DNA of 64,000 bases, taken from NCBI RefSeq assembly GCF_017696205.1, contig NZ_JAAORD010000001.1, positions 186,001 to 250,000 on the forward strand, given 5' to 3'. Numbering within the stretch: the stretch's first letter is position 1; every line of letters starts with the position of its first letter. Shown here piece by piece: positions 29,546 to 39,326 of this stretch. The notes under the pieces were generated by a model. That model was not told the origin of the DNA. It worked only from the letters and a program-made list of their open reading frames with translations, and made no database searches. The position numbers were made by a program, and so were the translations under genes. Origin of the DNA: Prochlorococcus marinus XMU1402 (GTDB lineage: Bacteria > Cyanobacteriota > Cyanobacteriia > PCC-6307 > Cyanobiaceae).

Positions 29546-29764
29546 CTAATCATCGTAAACAAGACATTCTGGTTCATCCGGGTTGGCATCGCAAAATAGT
29601 TCCAAAGCATTAGGGTCATGTTTGTCATCTGGATGATGATCCTTATATTCTTCAAGATCTTTTAGCTCTTCAGTTAAATGTCTGACCTTTGGAAGGTTGC
29701 CCTCTGCTTTTGCAGATTCGATTTCCGATTGATCTTTTTGGATGTGTTCGTCAATGGATTTCAT
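29546..29764 (-). CDS. cp12: CP12 Calvin-cycle regulator, C-terminal-cysteine form
   Basis: 72 residues, acidic and probably disordered. The C-terminus has CDANPDEPEC and ends LVYDD, matching the CP12 C-terminal cysteine pair and GAPDH-binding tail. The N-terminal cysteine pair of plant and freshwater CP12 is absent (the first cysteine of the protein is in that C-terminal motif). In this family, oxidised CP12 ties GAPDH and phosphoribulokinase into an inactive complex in the dark; here the PRK-linked N-terminal pair is missing. Confidence 0.88.
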   Translation of the reverse strand: MKSIDEHIQKDQSEIESAKAEGNLPKVRHLTEELKDLEEYKDHHPDDKHDPNALELFCDANPDEPECLVYDD

Positions 29765-29883
29765 TTTAAGCTTTTCATACTTTAGTAGACATACATAACA
29801 TAGTTAATTTCTAATGAAATTGCATTATCTATGAACTAAATAAGTGTTAATTACAACATCATTTTTTTTTTAGAAATTGATTT

Positions 29884-30837
29884 TTATATTTTTTCGGACT
29901 CTAGTCTCATTATTTCCTCCAGCGATGGTAAAACTGGGATTAGTTGATTTGGGTTTAGAGGGAATAAAGCTTTGTAGTAATCTTTTTTCCATTCATTGTC
30001 GAAGCATGTCCTTTTTACGTTAGATAATTTAAAGAATTTTAATCTCCATTCAATAATCTTTTCAAAACTTGATAGTTCTTGTTCAGTACATTTGAAAAGT
30101 TTGCTATATATCAATTCCCATCTTATAAGCGTTGGAAAAAGGTAAATATCTGCGTAGGTTAACTCTTCTCCAAATATCCAGTCCCCTTTATTTTTCTGTA
30201 GTAAATTTTCAATTTCATTTATAGCTGCGAAAAGATTTTTACTTGCTTTATCGTAAGCTGACTGGTTTCTGGCGAAACCACATTTATATACGCCATCATT
30301 AATGCTGTTATTAATTAAATCTAAAAATTTTTGATCACCATCTTTAATACTTAATGCGTGATATTTCGATTCACTTTTTATTGAATTGAGTAGTCTTATA
30401 ATCTGTGAACTTTCATTAGACAGAATATTTACTTCATCTTTTACAAAGCTTATTAAAAGAGGTAATGTCGCTCTAAAAATAGTCTTTTTATTAGCTTTTT
30501 TGTAAAGGTCTGAAAGTCTCTTACATCCCTTAATCTTTGTATTGAAAATCCATTCGCCATGCTCAACATCTGCCTTTAAAAAAATTACTTTAACTTTTTT
30601 AGATAAATCTTTTATTTCGTATACGAGTAAAGTTCTTTGACACCATGGACAAGAATGACCTACTAATAAATAAATTTGTCCATTCTCATTATTAATATCG
30701 TATTCACTATTAATGGTTATACCTTTAGGCCTTTTATAATTACCATGTAAATCTGATGGCGCGAAGCCATTCATTAATCGGGTCCAAAACCAAAACCAGA
30801 ATTTTCTGGAGGCCTTTATAAGGTATTTATTTTGCAT
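29884..30837 (-). CDS. Xi-class glutathione S-transferase (glutathionyl-hydroquinone reductase-like)
   Basis: 317 residues with an N-terminal thioredoxin fold containing the CPWC motif (VGHSCPWCQRT, near residue 62) and a C-terminal helical domain with GVYKCGFARNQSAYD and WIFGEELTYADIYLF, typical of Xi-class transferases that reduce glutathionyl-hydroquinones. The catalytic residue would be the first Cys of CPWC. Divergent from the aspartoacylase gene by 23 bases. The substrate here is unknown. Confidence 0.85.
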   Translation of the reverse strand: MQNKYLIKASRKFWFWFWTRLMNGFAPSDLHGNYKRPKGITINSEYDINNENGQIYLLVGHSCPWCQRTLLVYEIKDLSKKVKVIFLKADVEHGEWIFNTKIKGCKRLSDLYKKANKKTIFRATLPLLISFVKDEVNILSNESSQIIRLLNSIKSESKYHALSIKDGDQKFLDLINNSINDGVYKCGFARNQSAYDKASKNLFAAINEIENLLQKNKGDWIFGEELTYADIYLFPTLIRWELIYSKLFKCTEQELSSFEKIIEWRLKFFKLSNVKRTCFDNEWKKDYYKALFPLNPNQLIPVLPSLEEIMRLESEKI

Positions 30838-30860
30838 AAAATTTTATTTTTTAAGAAAAA

Positions 30861-31766
30861 ATGACTGTTCAAAGAATACTTATCGTTTCAGGTACTCATG
30901 GGAATGAAATTAATCCTGTGTGGGCTGTTAAACAATTTAATAGAAAGGAAAATAGTTTAAATAATGGTATTGAGTATGAGTACATCATAGGTAATCCTGC
31001 TGCATATGAAAAAGGTTGCAGATATATAGATGTAGATTTAAATAGATCTTTTAAAGAAAGTGAGAATTTTGATCAAAACAAGAATAGCTTTTATGAAACT
31101 AATAGAGCCAATTTTTTAGTAGATGAATTTGGAATTGACGGATCTAAACCCTGTCAAATTGCAATCGATTTGCACACTACTACTGCAAATATGGGAACAA
31201 GCATTGTTATATATGGGAGGAGATCCAAAGATTTTTGTTTAGCTGCATTACTGCAGAACAAATTTGGATTGCCTATTTATTTGCATGAAAAAGATAAAGC
31301 CCAAAAAGGCTTTCTTGTAGAAGCTTGGCCATGTGGTTTAGTTATTGAAATAGGAGCTGTCGCGCAAAATTTTTACGATCCAAAAATCATAGATAGATTT
31401 TCTCTTATAATTAGCTCCTTAAGAGAAGAGATAGATAAATTAAAAAACAATCTTTTAGAACTTCCAAAGGAATTAGTTGTTCATGTTCATCAAGGGAGTA
31501 TAGATTATCCAAGAGATGAAAAAGGAGATATTAATGGCCTAATTCATCCTGAGAGAATAAACCAAGATTGGAAAATGATTAAAAAAGGAGATCCATTATT
31601 TCTGGATAAACAAGGAATAATTCACAAATATGACGGAGATCAACTGATTTGGCCTGTTTTTATTGGAGAAGTGGCTTATAAGGAAAAAAAGATTGCCATG
31701 AGCTACACAAAAAAAGAAGTGATTTGTTCCAAAAAACAATGGGTTCAAGATTTTGAAAGTCTTTAA
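30861..31766 (+). CDS. Aspartoacylase-like zinc amidohydrolase (AstE/AspA family)
   Basis: 301 residues. The zinc site begins with GTHGNEINP (His and Glu ligands near residues 13-17) and the third ligand is in DLHTTTANMG. The catalytic Glu is in VIEIGAVAQ. The family deacylates N-acyl-aspartate or related acyl amino acids. It sits upstream of psbA with a 434-base gap. The actual substrate in picocyanobacteria is not established here. Confidence 0.82.
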   Translation: MTVQRILIVSGTHGNEINPVWAVKQFNRKENSLNNGIEYEYIIGNPAAYEKGCRYIDVDLNRSFKESENFDQNKNSFYETNRANFLVDEFGIDGSKPCQIAIDLHTTTANMGTSIVIYGRRSKDFCLAALLQNKFGLPIYLHEKDKAQKGFLVEAWPCGLVIEIGAVAQNFYDPKIIDRFSLIISSLREEIDKLKNNLLELPKELVVHVHQGSIDYPRDEKGDINGLIHPERINQDWKMIKKGDPLFLDKQGIIHKYDGDQLIWPVFIGEVAYKEKKIAMSYTKKEVICSKKQWVQDFESL

Positions 31767-31882
31767 ATTAAGAAACCGGAACAATAAATCACTGAAAACT
31801 AATAAGGATTTTTTATTTTATAGATAAGTTTATTTAATATTTAACACTTTTATTTTTTTTCTAATTTTTAAACCTTAAAAAC

Positions 31883-32011
31883 CTAAATTCTTTCACTCCA
31901 ATAAATAACAGCTCCAAAAGCCTCTAATTGCAGTCTTCTATGCTTAGCCTCTGTTAAGGAAACTACCTCTCTAGATCTTTTTCCATCAAGAAGCCATTCG
32001 ATTATTACCAA
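31883..32011 (-). CDS. Unannotated 42-residue ORF upstream of and opposite to psbA
   Basis: A TTG-started ORF of 42 codons plus TAG. The product begins [17 protein letters not shown] and ends [10 protein letters not shown], with a helical charged middle ([16 protein letters not shown]). A GAGGA lies 6 bases before the TTG, a good ribosome binding site. An in-frame stop lies just upstream of it, so no longer form exists. Its amino-acid pattern is protein-like rather than AT-rich noise. It falls in the only gap of more than 300 bases in the window. Function unknown. Confidence 0.5.
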   Translation of the reverse strand: MVIIEWLLDGKRSREVVSLTEAKHRRLQLEAFGAVIYWSERI

Positions 32012-32126
32012 GTTGAATCCTCAATAACAAAGAAAATCTTAAGACATGGAAGTTCTTTTCTCCTGTTTTCCAAAAAAAAAGTTTACTTAAAGAAAATATA
32101 TTTACACATTTTTAGCGATTTTGGTC

Positions 32127-32185
32127 TAAAATCATCGAAGCGGAATTTACTTTCCGTTTTTATTTACACGTCTCACTTTAGAGAC
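32127..32185 (+). promoter_or_regulatory. psbA promoter and structured 5' leader
   Basis: TAAAAT at 32127-32132 is the likely -10 box; a weak TTTACA lies about 20 bases upstream. The predicted leader of about 60 bases contains two small hairpins: CGGAA/TTCCG (32141-32156), followed by a T run, and GTCTC/GAGAC (32170-32185). The first looks like an attenuator or stability element; neither function is demonstrated. Confidence 0.5.
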
Positions 32186-32200
32186 ATACTTTACGAACTC

Positions 32201-33283
32201 ATGACAACTATTCAGCAGCAGCGTTCTTCGCTGTTAAAAGGTTGGCCACAGTTTTGTGAGTGGGTAACATCAACTAACAACAGAATTTATGTTGGTTGGT
32301 TCGGCGTCTTAATGATTCCATGCCTTCTTACAGCAGCGGCTTGCTTCATCGTTGCATTCATCGCAGCACCACCAGTAGACATCGACGGAATCAGAGAACC
32401 AGTTGCTGGTTCATTCCTATACGGAAACAACATCATTTCAGGTGCAGTTGTTCCTTCATCTAACGCTATTGGTCTACACTTCTACCCAATTTGGGAAGCA
32501 GCTACTGTAGATGAGTGGTTATACAACGGTGGTCCTTACCAGCTTGTAATTTTCCACTTCCTAATTGGTATCTCAGCATACATGGGAAGACAGTGGGAGC
32601 TTTCATACCGTTTAGGTATGCGTCCTTGGATCTGTGTTGCATACTCTGCACCAGTTTCAGCAGCTTTCGCAGTATTCCTTGTATACCCATTCGGTCAAGG
32701 TTCATTCTCTGACGGAATGCCTCTAGGTATCTCTGGAACATTCAACTTCATGTTTGTTTTCCAAGCAGAGCACAACATTCTTATGCACCCATTCCATATG
32801 GCTGGTGTTGCAGGTATGTTCGGAGGATCTTTATTCTCAGCTATGCACGGTTCACTTGTTACTTCATCTCTAATCAGAGAAACAACTGAGACAGAGTCTC
32901 AGAACTATGGTTACAAGTTCGGACAAGAAGAAGAAACATATAACATCGTTGCAGCTCACGGCTACTTCGGTCGTTTGATCTTCCAATATGCAAGTTTCAA
33001 CAACAGCAGAAGTCTTCACTTCTTCCTAGCTGTATTCCCAGTTGTTTGTGTATGGTTAACTTCAATGGGTATATGCACAATGGCATTCAACCTTAACGGT
33101 TTCAACTTCAACCAGTCAGTTGTTGATGCAAACGGTAAGATTGTTCCTACATGGGGTGACGTTCTTAACAGAGCTAACCTAGGTATGGAAGTAATGCACG
33201 AGCGTAACGCTCACAACTTCCCACTTGATCTAGCAGCAGCTGAGTCTACAACAGTAGCTCTTTCAGCTCCAGCTATCGGTTAA
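32201..33283 (+). CDS. psbA: Photosystem II D1 protein
   Basis: 360 residues, D1 length, with five membrane helices. [37 protein letters not shown], and [19 protein letters not shown] are D1 hallmarks. The residue equivalent to position 130 is Gln (in MGRQWELSY), as in low-light-type D1. The C-terminus after NFPLDLA is the expected short processed extension. Codons are strongly C-ending (TTC, AAC, TAC), unlike the AT-rich flanking genes, as expected for a very highly expressed gene. D1 binds the Mn cluster, QB and the primary chlorophylls. Confidence 0.99.
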   Translation: MTTIQQQRSSLLKGWPQFCEWVTSTNNRIYVGWFGVLMIPCLLTAAACFIVAFIAAPPVDIDGIREPVAGSFLYGNNIISGAVVPSSNAIGLHFYPIWEAATVDEWLYNGGPYQLVIFHFLIGISAYMGRQWELSYRLGMRPWICVAYSAPVSAAFAVFLVYPFGQGSFSDGMPLGISGTFNFMFVFQAEHNILMHPFHMAGVAGMFGGSLFSAMHGSLVTSSLIRETTETESQNYGYKFGQEEETYNIVAAHGYFGRLIFQYASFNNSRSLHFFLAVFPVVCVWLTSMGICTMAFNLNGFNFNQSVVDANGKIVPTWGDVLNRANLGMEVMHERNAHNFPLDLAAAESTTVALSAPAIG

Positions 33284-33304
33284 GCTTAAAGTTCTTAAAC
33301 TTAC

Positions 33305-33331
33305 AAGCCCCCATTTTGGGGGCTTTTTTTT
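33305..33331 (+). terminator. Intrinsic terminator of psbA
   Basis: GCCCCC (33307-33312) pairs with GGGGGC (33318-33323) around a 5-base loop, extended by AA/TT, and is followed by a run of eight T. It lies 24 bases after the psbA stop. Confidence 0.92.
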
Positions 33332-33391
33332 GTTTAATTTTCAATTGGTTTCATATAATGTTTATATATAGATAAAACATTTGATATTTCT

Positions 33392-34489
33392 ATGAGTAGT
33401 AGTTTTGGAAAAATTTTTCGTGTTAGTACTTTTGGAGAATCACATGGTGGTGCAGTAGGAGTTATCCTTGATGGATGTCCACCTAAGTTAAAAATAGATA
33501 TAAATCTGATACAAAATGAATTAGATAGGCGCAGACCTGGCCAAAGTGACATTACAACACCCAGAAATGAAGAAGATAAAATTGAAATATTAAGTGGGAT
33601 AAAGGAAGGGTTAACACTTGGAACTCCAATAGCGATGTTGGTAAGAAACAAGGATCAAAGACCAAGAGATTATAATAATTTGGAGCAGGTATTTAGACCT
33701 TCTCATGCAGATGGTACATATCATCTGAAATATGGAATTCAGGCAAGTTCTGGCGGTGGAAGAGCCTCTGCAAGAGAAACAATCGGGAGAGTAGCTGCTG
33801 GTGCCGTAGCAAAACAATTATTAAAAAGCTTCTGTAACACTGAAATACTATCTTGGGTAAAACGTATACATGATATCGATTCTGATATAAATAAAGAGAA
33901 GATTTCTCTTAAAAAAATTGATTCAAATATTGTTAGATGTCCTGATGAAAAGGTATCAACAGAAATGATAGAGAGAATTCAAGAATTGAAGCGTCAAGGA
34001 GACTCTTGTGGCGGTGTTATTGAATGCCTTGTAAGAAATGTTCCGTCAGGTCTTGGGATGCCTGTTTTTGATAAATTAGAAGCTGATTTAGCAAAAGCTT
34101 TGATGTCTTTGCCTGCCACAAAAGGCTTTGAAATAGGTTCAGGTTTCTCTGGAACTTATTTAAAAGGAAGCGAACATAATGATGCCTTCATTAAATCTGA
34201 TGATATTAGGAAGTTAAGAACAATATCTAATAATTCAGGCGGTATACAGGGAGGAATAAGTAATGGCGAAAATATTGAGATGAAGATAGCTTTTAAACCT
34301 ACAGCAACTATCGGGAAAGAACAGAAAACAGTAAATGCTGAAGGGAAAGAAGTATTGATAAAAGCAAAAGGGAGACATGATCCATGCGTTCTACCAAGAG
34401 CAGTCCCTATGGTTGATGCTATGGTGGCTTTAGTACTTGCAGATCATTTACTTTTGAATCAAGCGCAATGTGGCTTAATGAATAATTAG
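33392..34489 (+). CDS. aroC: Chorismate synthase
   Basis: 365 residues. [10 protein letters not shown] near residue 12, [22 protein letters not shown], and [18 protein letters not shown] are the AroC signatures, with the FMN site segment GISNGENI. The enzyme converts EPSP to chorismate using reduced FMN without net redox change, the last step of the shikimate pathway. Plus strand, following the psbA terminator by 60 bases, and thus independent of it. Confidence 0.96.
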   Translation: MSSSFGKIFRVSTFGESHGGAVGVILDGCPPKLKIDINLIQNELDRRRPGQSDITTPRNEEDKIEILSGIKEGLTLGTPIAMLVRNKDQRPRDYNNLEQVFRPSHADGTYHLKYGIQASSGGGRASARETIGRVAAGAVAKQLLKSFCNTEILSWVKRIHDIDSDINKEKISLKKIDSNIVRCPDEKVSTEMIERIQELKRQGDSCGGVIECLVRNVPSGLGMPVFDKLEADLAKALMSLPATKGFEIGSGFSGTYLKGSEHNDAFIKSDDIRKLRTISNNSGGIQGGISNGENIEMKIAFKPTATIGKEQKTVNAEGKEVLIKAKGRHDPCVLPRAVPMVDAMVALVLADHLLLNQAQCGLMNN

Positions 34490-34523
34490 TAGTTTTGTTA
34501 AATAAATTATATTTGTATTTAAT

Positions 34524-35150
34524 TTAATTATTTTTGAGCCATTCAAATATTTTTGGATCAAATCTTTTATTTATAATTGCTTTATCTCCAATCACGATTG
34601 CTTTATATCCTATAGATTTATAAGTTTTTACATCATTGATTGATAGACCTCCAGCAGCAATGAAATTAATGTTTTTAAAGTTAAGTATATCTATCGAACT
34701 ATCTTTACTTTTTATTGGATAAATTTTGATTATTGTGCAATTTAAATTTATCGCTTCCTCAAAATCTTTTAAATTTTTAATTCCGGGAATTAATAAATAA
34801 TTTTTTGTCTTTGCATAATTGAAAAGATCTTTATCCCAAAATTTCATCATCGAAAAATTTAATCCAATTTTTAATGAATCTTCTATTGATTGCTTATTAA
34901 CTATGGAGGCAGAGCCTAAATTAATTTTGGGATATTTGAGTTTAATTTCGGATACAAAATCCAACCAATTTTCGTTATTTGACCAACTTATTTCAATATT
35001 CTTTAATCCTAATTTTACTAAGCTTTCTAAATCTTCAAAAAATAAATTCTTTATAGATGTATTTAAGTAAATCTTATCTTCAGGTTTTATCAGTAAAAAA
35101 AAAGATTCTTTTAACAGTAAATTAGAAAAAGAATCTTCCTTAATGTCCAT
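34524..35150 (-). CDS. eda: KDPG/KHG aldolase-like protein
   Basis: 208 residues with a TIM-barrel pattern. INLGSASIVNKQ corresponds to the GAGTVLN segment, LLIPGIKN to the VPG segment, TIIKIYPIKS (Lys142) to the KFFPA Schiff-base region, and FIAAGGLS to the CPTGGIS region, of 2-keto-3-deoxy-6-phosphogluconate aldolases. The match is clear but diverged, and the true substrate may differ. The product would make pyruvate and glyceraldehyde-3-phosphate in an Entner-Doudoroff route. It is 20 bases downstream of ftsH on the same strand. Confidence 0.7.
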   Translation of the reverse strand: MDIKEDSFSNLLLKESFFLLIKPEDKIYLNTSIKNLFFEDLESLVKLGLKNIEISWSNNENWLDFVSEIKLKYPKINLGSASIVNKQSIEDSLKIGLNFSMMKFWDKDLFNYAKTKNYLLIPGIKNLKDFEEAINLNCTIIKIYPIKSKDSSIDILNFKNINFIAAGGLSINDVKTYKSIGYKAIVIGDKAIINKRFDPKIFEWLKNN

Positions 35151-35170
35151 TAAGTATTTAAATTTTTAAA

Positions 35171-37024
35171 CTAAATATAGTTTGCAACTTTGACTTCTGA
35201 GCGGTTAAGCAAGTTTTCAATATCTTCAGTATCTATTGTTTCTCTTTCAATGAGCATTTGAGCCATTTCGTCGAGGACAATTCTATTATCTGTCAAAACT
35301 TTTTTAGCTCTTTTGTATGCCACATCAACAAGCTCTGAAACCTCAACATCTATAGTCGCAGCAGTATCTTCAGAGAAGTCTCTTGTAGAGCTCATATCTC
35401 TTCCAAGAAACATTCCACCTTGAGATTGACCTAAAGCGACTGGACCTATTTTGTCACTCATACCGAATTTAGTGATCATTTGTCTTGCTACATTGGCTAC
35501 TTGCTGTAAGTCATTCGAAGCTCCAGTTGTAACTTCTTCTTCTCCATAGACTATTTCTTCGGCAACTCTTCCACCAAGAGCTACAGCCATTTGATTTTGA
35601 AGGTAAGAACGAGAGTAAAGACCAGATTCCATTCTTTCCTCACTTGGAGTAAAGAAGGTTAAACCTCCAGCCTGACCTCTAGGAATTATTGAAACTTTTG
35701 CTACGGGATCGTAATCAGGCATTAATGCTCCAACGAGTGCATGACCAGCTTCGTGATAAGCAACTAATTCTTTTTTCTTGTCACTGATGACTCTATCTTT
35801 CTTTTCTGGACCTGCCATAACTCTCTCAATGGCATCACCGACTTCATCATTACTAACTTTATCTAAATCTTTTCTTGCTGCTAGTATTGCTGCTTCATTT
35901 AAAAGATTAGCTAAATCAGCACCAGTAAATCCTGGTGTTCTTCTAGCTACTTTATCTAAATCAACGTCTTTTGAAAGAGTTTTATCTTTTGCATGAACAT
36001 TTAATATCTGCAATCTTCCAGCGTAATCTGGTCTATCTACTGTGACCTGTCTATCGAATCTTCCTGGACGCATTAAAGCTGAATCTAATACATCAGGTCT
36101 GTTGGTGGCTGCAACAATTATTATTCCTGAATTACCCTGGAAACCATCCATTTCGGTTAAGAGTTGATTTAATGTTTGCTCTCTTTCATCATTTCCTCCG
36201 CCCATGCCAGCACCTCTTTGTCTTCCAACTGCATCAATTTCGTCTATGAATACAATACAAGGAGCATTCTTTTTAGCTTGTTCAAAAAGATCTCTAACTC
36301 TGCTAGCTCCAACTCCTACAAACATCTCTACGAATTCTGAACCGGATATTGAGAAAAAAGGTACACCTGCTTCTCCAGCTACTGCTTTTGCTAACAATGT
36401 TTTTCCTGTACCAGGAGGGCCAACAAGAAGAACTCCTTTTGGGATTTTTGCTCCGACTGCAGTAAATCTATCTGGGCTTTTAAGAAAATCTACAACTTCT
36501 GTTAGTTCTAATTTGGCACCTTCAACACCAGCAACATCTGAAAAGGTTACTTGTGTAGATGGTTCCATTTGCAGTCTAGCTTTGCTCTTTCCGAAACTCA
36601 TGGCAGGGTTGCCACCCCCAGCATTACCACTTTGGGATCTTCTGAAAAGAAAAAATAAGCCTCCTATCAAAAGTACCGGGAAAATTAAGCTACTTACAGC
36701 CTGTTGCCATGGATTGGCTAATTTTGTGGGAGTTACAGCTATATCTACATTATTCTCAGTCAGTATTTTTAATAAATCTTTGTCAGGGGCTAAATTGACC
36801 TCAGACCTGCTCCCATCATTTTCAACAACTTGAGCTGTGGCATTATCTGGAGAAATTAGGACTCTGCTGATTTCTTTATCTTGCACTGCCTCTATAAAAT
36901 CACTATATCTCAAGGTTTTTGTAGAACTTTCAGTACTAGGTTTATCAAAAACTGAAGTACCAATGAAAATTACAGTAATAACAGCTAGGACATAAAGTCC
37001 TACGTTTCTCCAACGTTTGTTCAC
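35171..37024 (-). CDS. ftsH: ATP-dependent zinc metalloprotease FtsH
   Basis: 617 residues. N-terminal membrane segment (about 8-25) and second span near 110-127 ([15 protein letters not shown]), AAA domain with GPPGTGKT (about 203-210), [15 protein letters not shown] and the [11 protein letters not shown], then the protease site HEAGH near residue 425. FtsH degrades damaged membrane proteins, including photodamaged D1 in cyanobacteria. Chromosomal proximity to psbA (about 2 kb) may be coincidence. Several FtsH paralogues normally exist; which one this is cannot be said here. Confidence 0.96.
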   Translation of the reverse strand: MNKRWRNVGLYVLAVITVIFIGTSVFDKPSTESSTKTLRYSDFIEAVQDKEISRVLISPDNATAQVVENDGSRSEVNLAPDKDLLKILTENNVDIAVTPTKLANPWQQAVSSLIFPVLLIGGLFFLFRRSQSGNAGGGNPAMSFGKSKARLQMEPSTQVTFSDVAGVEGAKLELTEVVDFLKSPDRFTAVGAKIPKGVLLVGPPGTGKTLLAKAVAGEAGVPFFSISGSEFVEMFVGVGASRVRDLFEQAKKNAPCIVFIDEIDAVGRQRGAGMGGGNDEREQTLNQLLTEMDGFQGNSGIIIVAATNRPDVLDSALMRPGRFDRQVTVDRPDYAGRLQILNVHAKDKTLSKDVDLDKVARRTPGFTGADLANLLNEAAILAARKDLDKVSNDEVGDAIERVMAGPEKKDRVISDKKKELVAYHEAGHALVGALMPDYDPVAKVSIIPRGQAGGLTFFTPSEERMESGLYSRSYLQNQMAVALGGRVAEEIVYGEEEVTTGASNDLQQVANVARQMITKFGMSDKIGPVALGQSQGGMFLGRDMSSTRDFSEDTAATIDVEVSELVDVAYKRAKKVLTDNRIVLDEMAQMLIERETIDTEDIENLLNRSEVKVANYI

Positions 37025-37070
37025 GATAAAAAATCTTTCATAAATCTATAATACTAATAATAAAACAATA

Positions 37071-38246
37071 TTAAGAGCGTCTTAGAACATCTACTACACT
37101 TTTGAATGCAAACCATTCAGGAATTGGTTCGCCATTCCTTAATTTCCTTCTAAATTCAGTACCACTAAGTTTCATGATTTCATAATTAAATTCTTTGGCT
37201 TCTTCAGCTGTTATGTATCCTTTTTCCTTTGTATAAACTAAATTTTTTGAAGGAACAGTTTGCATCATCAATTCATCTGCACACTTATTCGCAAAATTCT
37301 GGGCGTCATATGGACCATAAAAATCTTCACCAGTTGATGAAGACTTACAACCAGCCATATCTCTACCAATAATAAAGTGGGTGCAGCCATAATTTCTTCT
37401 GATTATCATATGTTGAATAGCTTCTCTTGGCCCTGCCATATGCATTGAATAAGGTAAAAAAGCCCATTTTATTCTTTCATCAGATATTTCCTGTTCTAAT
37501 TCTTTATAGGTCAAATATCTAACTTTTCCAGGGATATCATCTTGTTGAGTTGGTCCACATGTTGGATGAACTAAAACAACTGATTTAGAGGAGACATTAT
37601 CTGAAAGTAAGGCATTAGTAAATAATTCATAATGTGCTCTATGAATTGGATTTCTGCATTGAAATGCAACTACATCATGATTTGATGGCAGTGTAGATCT
37701 AACTTCTTCTGGGGTTTTGCAGGGGAATTCTCTAATTGGCAGTTCGAAACCATAAACTCTTCCTCCTATATAAAATCTCCCTCTCTCGTTAAAAATCATC
37801 TTAACAGCAGGATGATCTAAAGAATTAGTACCATAACAAAGTTCGGCTTCTAAGGATTTGTCAGGCTCCCATTTTGAGCTAACTTCTAAAACTGCTATTT
37901 TTTGTTTTTTATAAGTAAGCAATATTGTCTCTCCAGTTTTTACTTTTTCATTATTTGAATCAAATACTATAGGCAAGCCAAAAAGCAACCCATTTGTATT
38001 TCTATTATTTTTAATTACCGAATTGTAGTTATTTTCATCCATAAAACCTTCCAATGGAGAAAAAGCTCCAACCATCAGAAGTTCTACATCGCATGCATTT
38101 CTCTCGCTACATTCAAACTCATAAGTAGCTTTAGAGATAAGATCATTTTTAAGGTTTTTATCTTGGATAATTAAATTTTTTAGTTCCCCTCCATAAGGCG
38201 GTATTAGTCCATTAGTATCTGTTTTGGTTTTTTGTTGCAATTCCAT
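37071..38246 (-). CDS. sat: ATP sulfurylase (sulfate adenylyltransferase)
   Basis: 391 residues of the Sat/MET3 monofunctional type. FQCRNPIHRAHYEL holds the QxRN and HxxH phosphate-binding motifs, and GRDMAGCKSSSTGEDFYGPYDAQ (seen in part) and TEFRRKLRNGEP follow. The enzyme forms adenylyl sulfate from sulfate and ATP at the start of sulfate assimilation. It is followed in transcription by ftsH, 46 bases away. Confidence 0.95.
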   Translation of the reverse strand: MELQQKTKTDTNGLIPPYGGELKNLIIQDKNLKNDLISKATYEFECSERNACDVELLMVGAFSPLEGFMDENNYNSVIKNNRNTNGLLFGLPIVFDSNNEKVKTGETILLTYKKQKIAVLEVSSKWEPDKSLEAELCYGTNSLDHPAVKMIFNERGRFYIGGRVYGFELPIREFPCKTPEEVRSTLPSNHDVVAFQCRNPIHRAHYELFTNALLSDNVSSKSVVLVHPTCGPTQQDDIPGKVRYLTYKELEQEISDERIKWAFLPYSMHMAGPREAIQHMIIRRNYGCTHFIIGRDMAGCKSSSTGEDFYGPYDAQNFANKCADELMMQTVPSKNLVYTKEKGYITAEEAKEFNYEIMKLSGTEFRRKLRNGEPIPEWFAFKSVVDVLRRS

Positions 38247-38273
38247 TTTTTAAATTGATAAAGAAAAATTTTG

Positions 38274-38300
38274 AAAAAAAAAAGGGGTTTAACCCCCTTT
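38274..38300 (-). terminator. Intrinsic terminator of psbO
   Basis: On the minus strand an AAAGGGG/CCCCTTT hairpin (38281-38300) is followed by a run of T (the A tract at 38274-38283 on plus). It lies about 17 bases after the psbO stop and separates psbO from the sulfurylase gene. Confidence 0.85.
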
Positions 38301-38316
38301 TGCTCTTAAGTAGGAT

Positions 38317-39111
38317 TTATGCCTTTCTTCCGTAAAGCTCCCCAATTATTTTTACATCAAGTGGATCCTTTGAACCCATATCTGTATCTGAAGGTTGGAT
38401 TGCCTCAAAAGTACCAGCAAATTCGTCTGTGTCAGAATCTACATTGTTGATTGAAAGAGTAATAACGCCAGTACCGTTTACATCAACTTTAATATTTTCT
38501 TTTGCAAGTTCTTCGTCATCGCCTCCTAATGCAACTAAACCTTGAGCATATTCAACACCAGTATTTTTAGCTCTTGCCTTAGGATCTAGAAAGTCACCAG
38601 TTCTATAGTTAGGTGTAAATGTTGAACCACTAATCTCGGTGCCTGGCTCAATTGATGAAGGTAAATCAGCTGTAAGATCTTTTGCTGAGAATGCAAATGG
38701 CACCTCTAAGCCACCAGGAGTTAATACGGTTATAAGTTGAAAATCAATACCACCTTTTTCATTGAAAGTTCCTGAATCTATATCTCCATAAACTTCTGTC
38801 ACTGTGGTGTTATTTCTAGGACTAATAATTTTTGTAGAAACAAATTCTGCAGCTTTTCGTTTTGTCCCTGGCACTTTTACATAAACTTCTGTTGGATGCA
38901 TGCATATTCCTTTAAGGCTATCTCCATTCCCTAGAGATATTGATCCGACAAGAGATGAGTCTAATGTAGGGCAATCATTAGCTTTTCCTGTGTTAACAAC
39001 ATCTGTGAATTGTGCATTTCCTCTTTCAGAAAAAGCAAATGTTTTAACAGGTACGAAAGCAAAAGTTATACAGATTGAAATAACAAAAGCTAAGAAAGAA
39101 CGAATTCTCAT
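38317..39111 (-). CDS. psbO: Photosystem II manganese-stabilising protein PsbO
   Basis: I choose the ATG at 39109-39111 (264 residues) over one at 39154-39156, since it places an Arg immediately before a 20-residue hydrophobic signal peptide (FLAFVISICITFAFV) ending near AFA. The mature part has CPTLDSSLVGSI and GICMHPTEV, with the two cysteines of the PsbO disulfide, and the C-terminal beta barrel. PsbO stabilises the oxygen-evolving Mn cluster on the lumenal side. The leader is long, and a strong terminator follows. Confidence 0.95.
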   Translation of the reverse strand: MRIRSFLAFVISICITFAFVPVKTFAFSERGNAQFTDVVNTGKANDCPTLDSSLVGSISLGNGDSLKGICMHPTEVYVKVPGTKRKAAEFVSTKIISPRNNTTVTEVYGDIDSGTFNEKGGIDFQLITVLTPGGLEVPFAFSAKDLTADLPSSIEPGTEISGSTFTPNYRTGDFLDPKARAKNTGVEYAQGLVALGGDDEELAKENIKVDVNGTGVITLSINNVDSDTDEFAGTFEAIQPSDTDMGSKDPLDVKIIGELYGRKA

Positions 39112-39326
39112 AATTAAAGTTGCAGTAAAGTTCTGTGACGATAGATTCAAGGTCATCTAATAAGTTCAGTACGGATATTACAAGGGAAAGGACCATAAAA
39201 GATAGGACTATTAAATCCTCGAAACAACCCGTAGCTTTTTAGATTTTAAAAAACTGGAATTATTTTAAGCTATCACATTATTTTTAATGATTAAGATTAC
39301 AAAAAAATACAAATTAAAAAATTTTT

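Larger units (their letters stand above)
31767..32200. other. 434-base intergenic region before psbA
   Basis: The right part holds the psbA promoter and leader (see separate entries). The middle holds the 42-residue minus-strand ORF. The left part (31767-31882) is AT-rich with T runs, and I see nothing definite in it; no intrinsic terminator for the aspartoacylase gene was found. Confidence 0.6.

Noticed and set aside
36204-36833. 209-codon plus-strand ORF opposite ftsH
   Set aside because: Antisense to the conserved AAA domain, proline- and serine-rich, with no ribosome binding site or family match by eye.
39112-39156. Upstream ATG start for psbO
   Set aside because: It places 15 polar residues before the signal peptide; the ATG at 39109-39111 gives a normal signal peptide.
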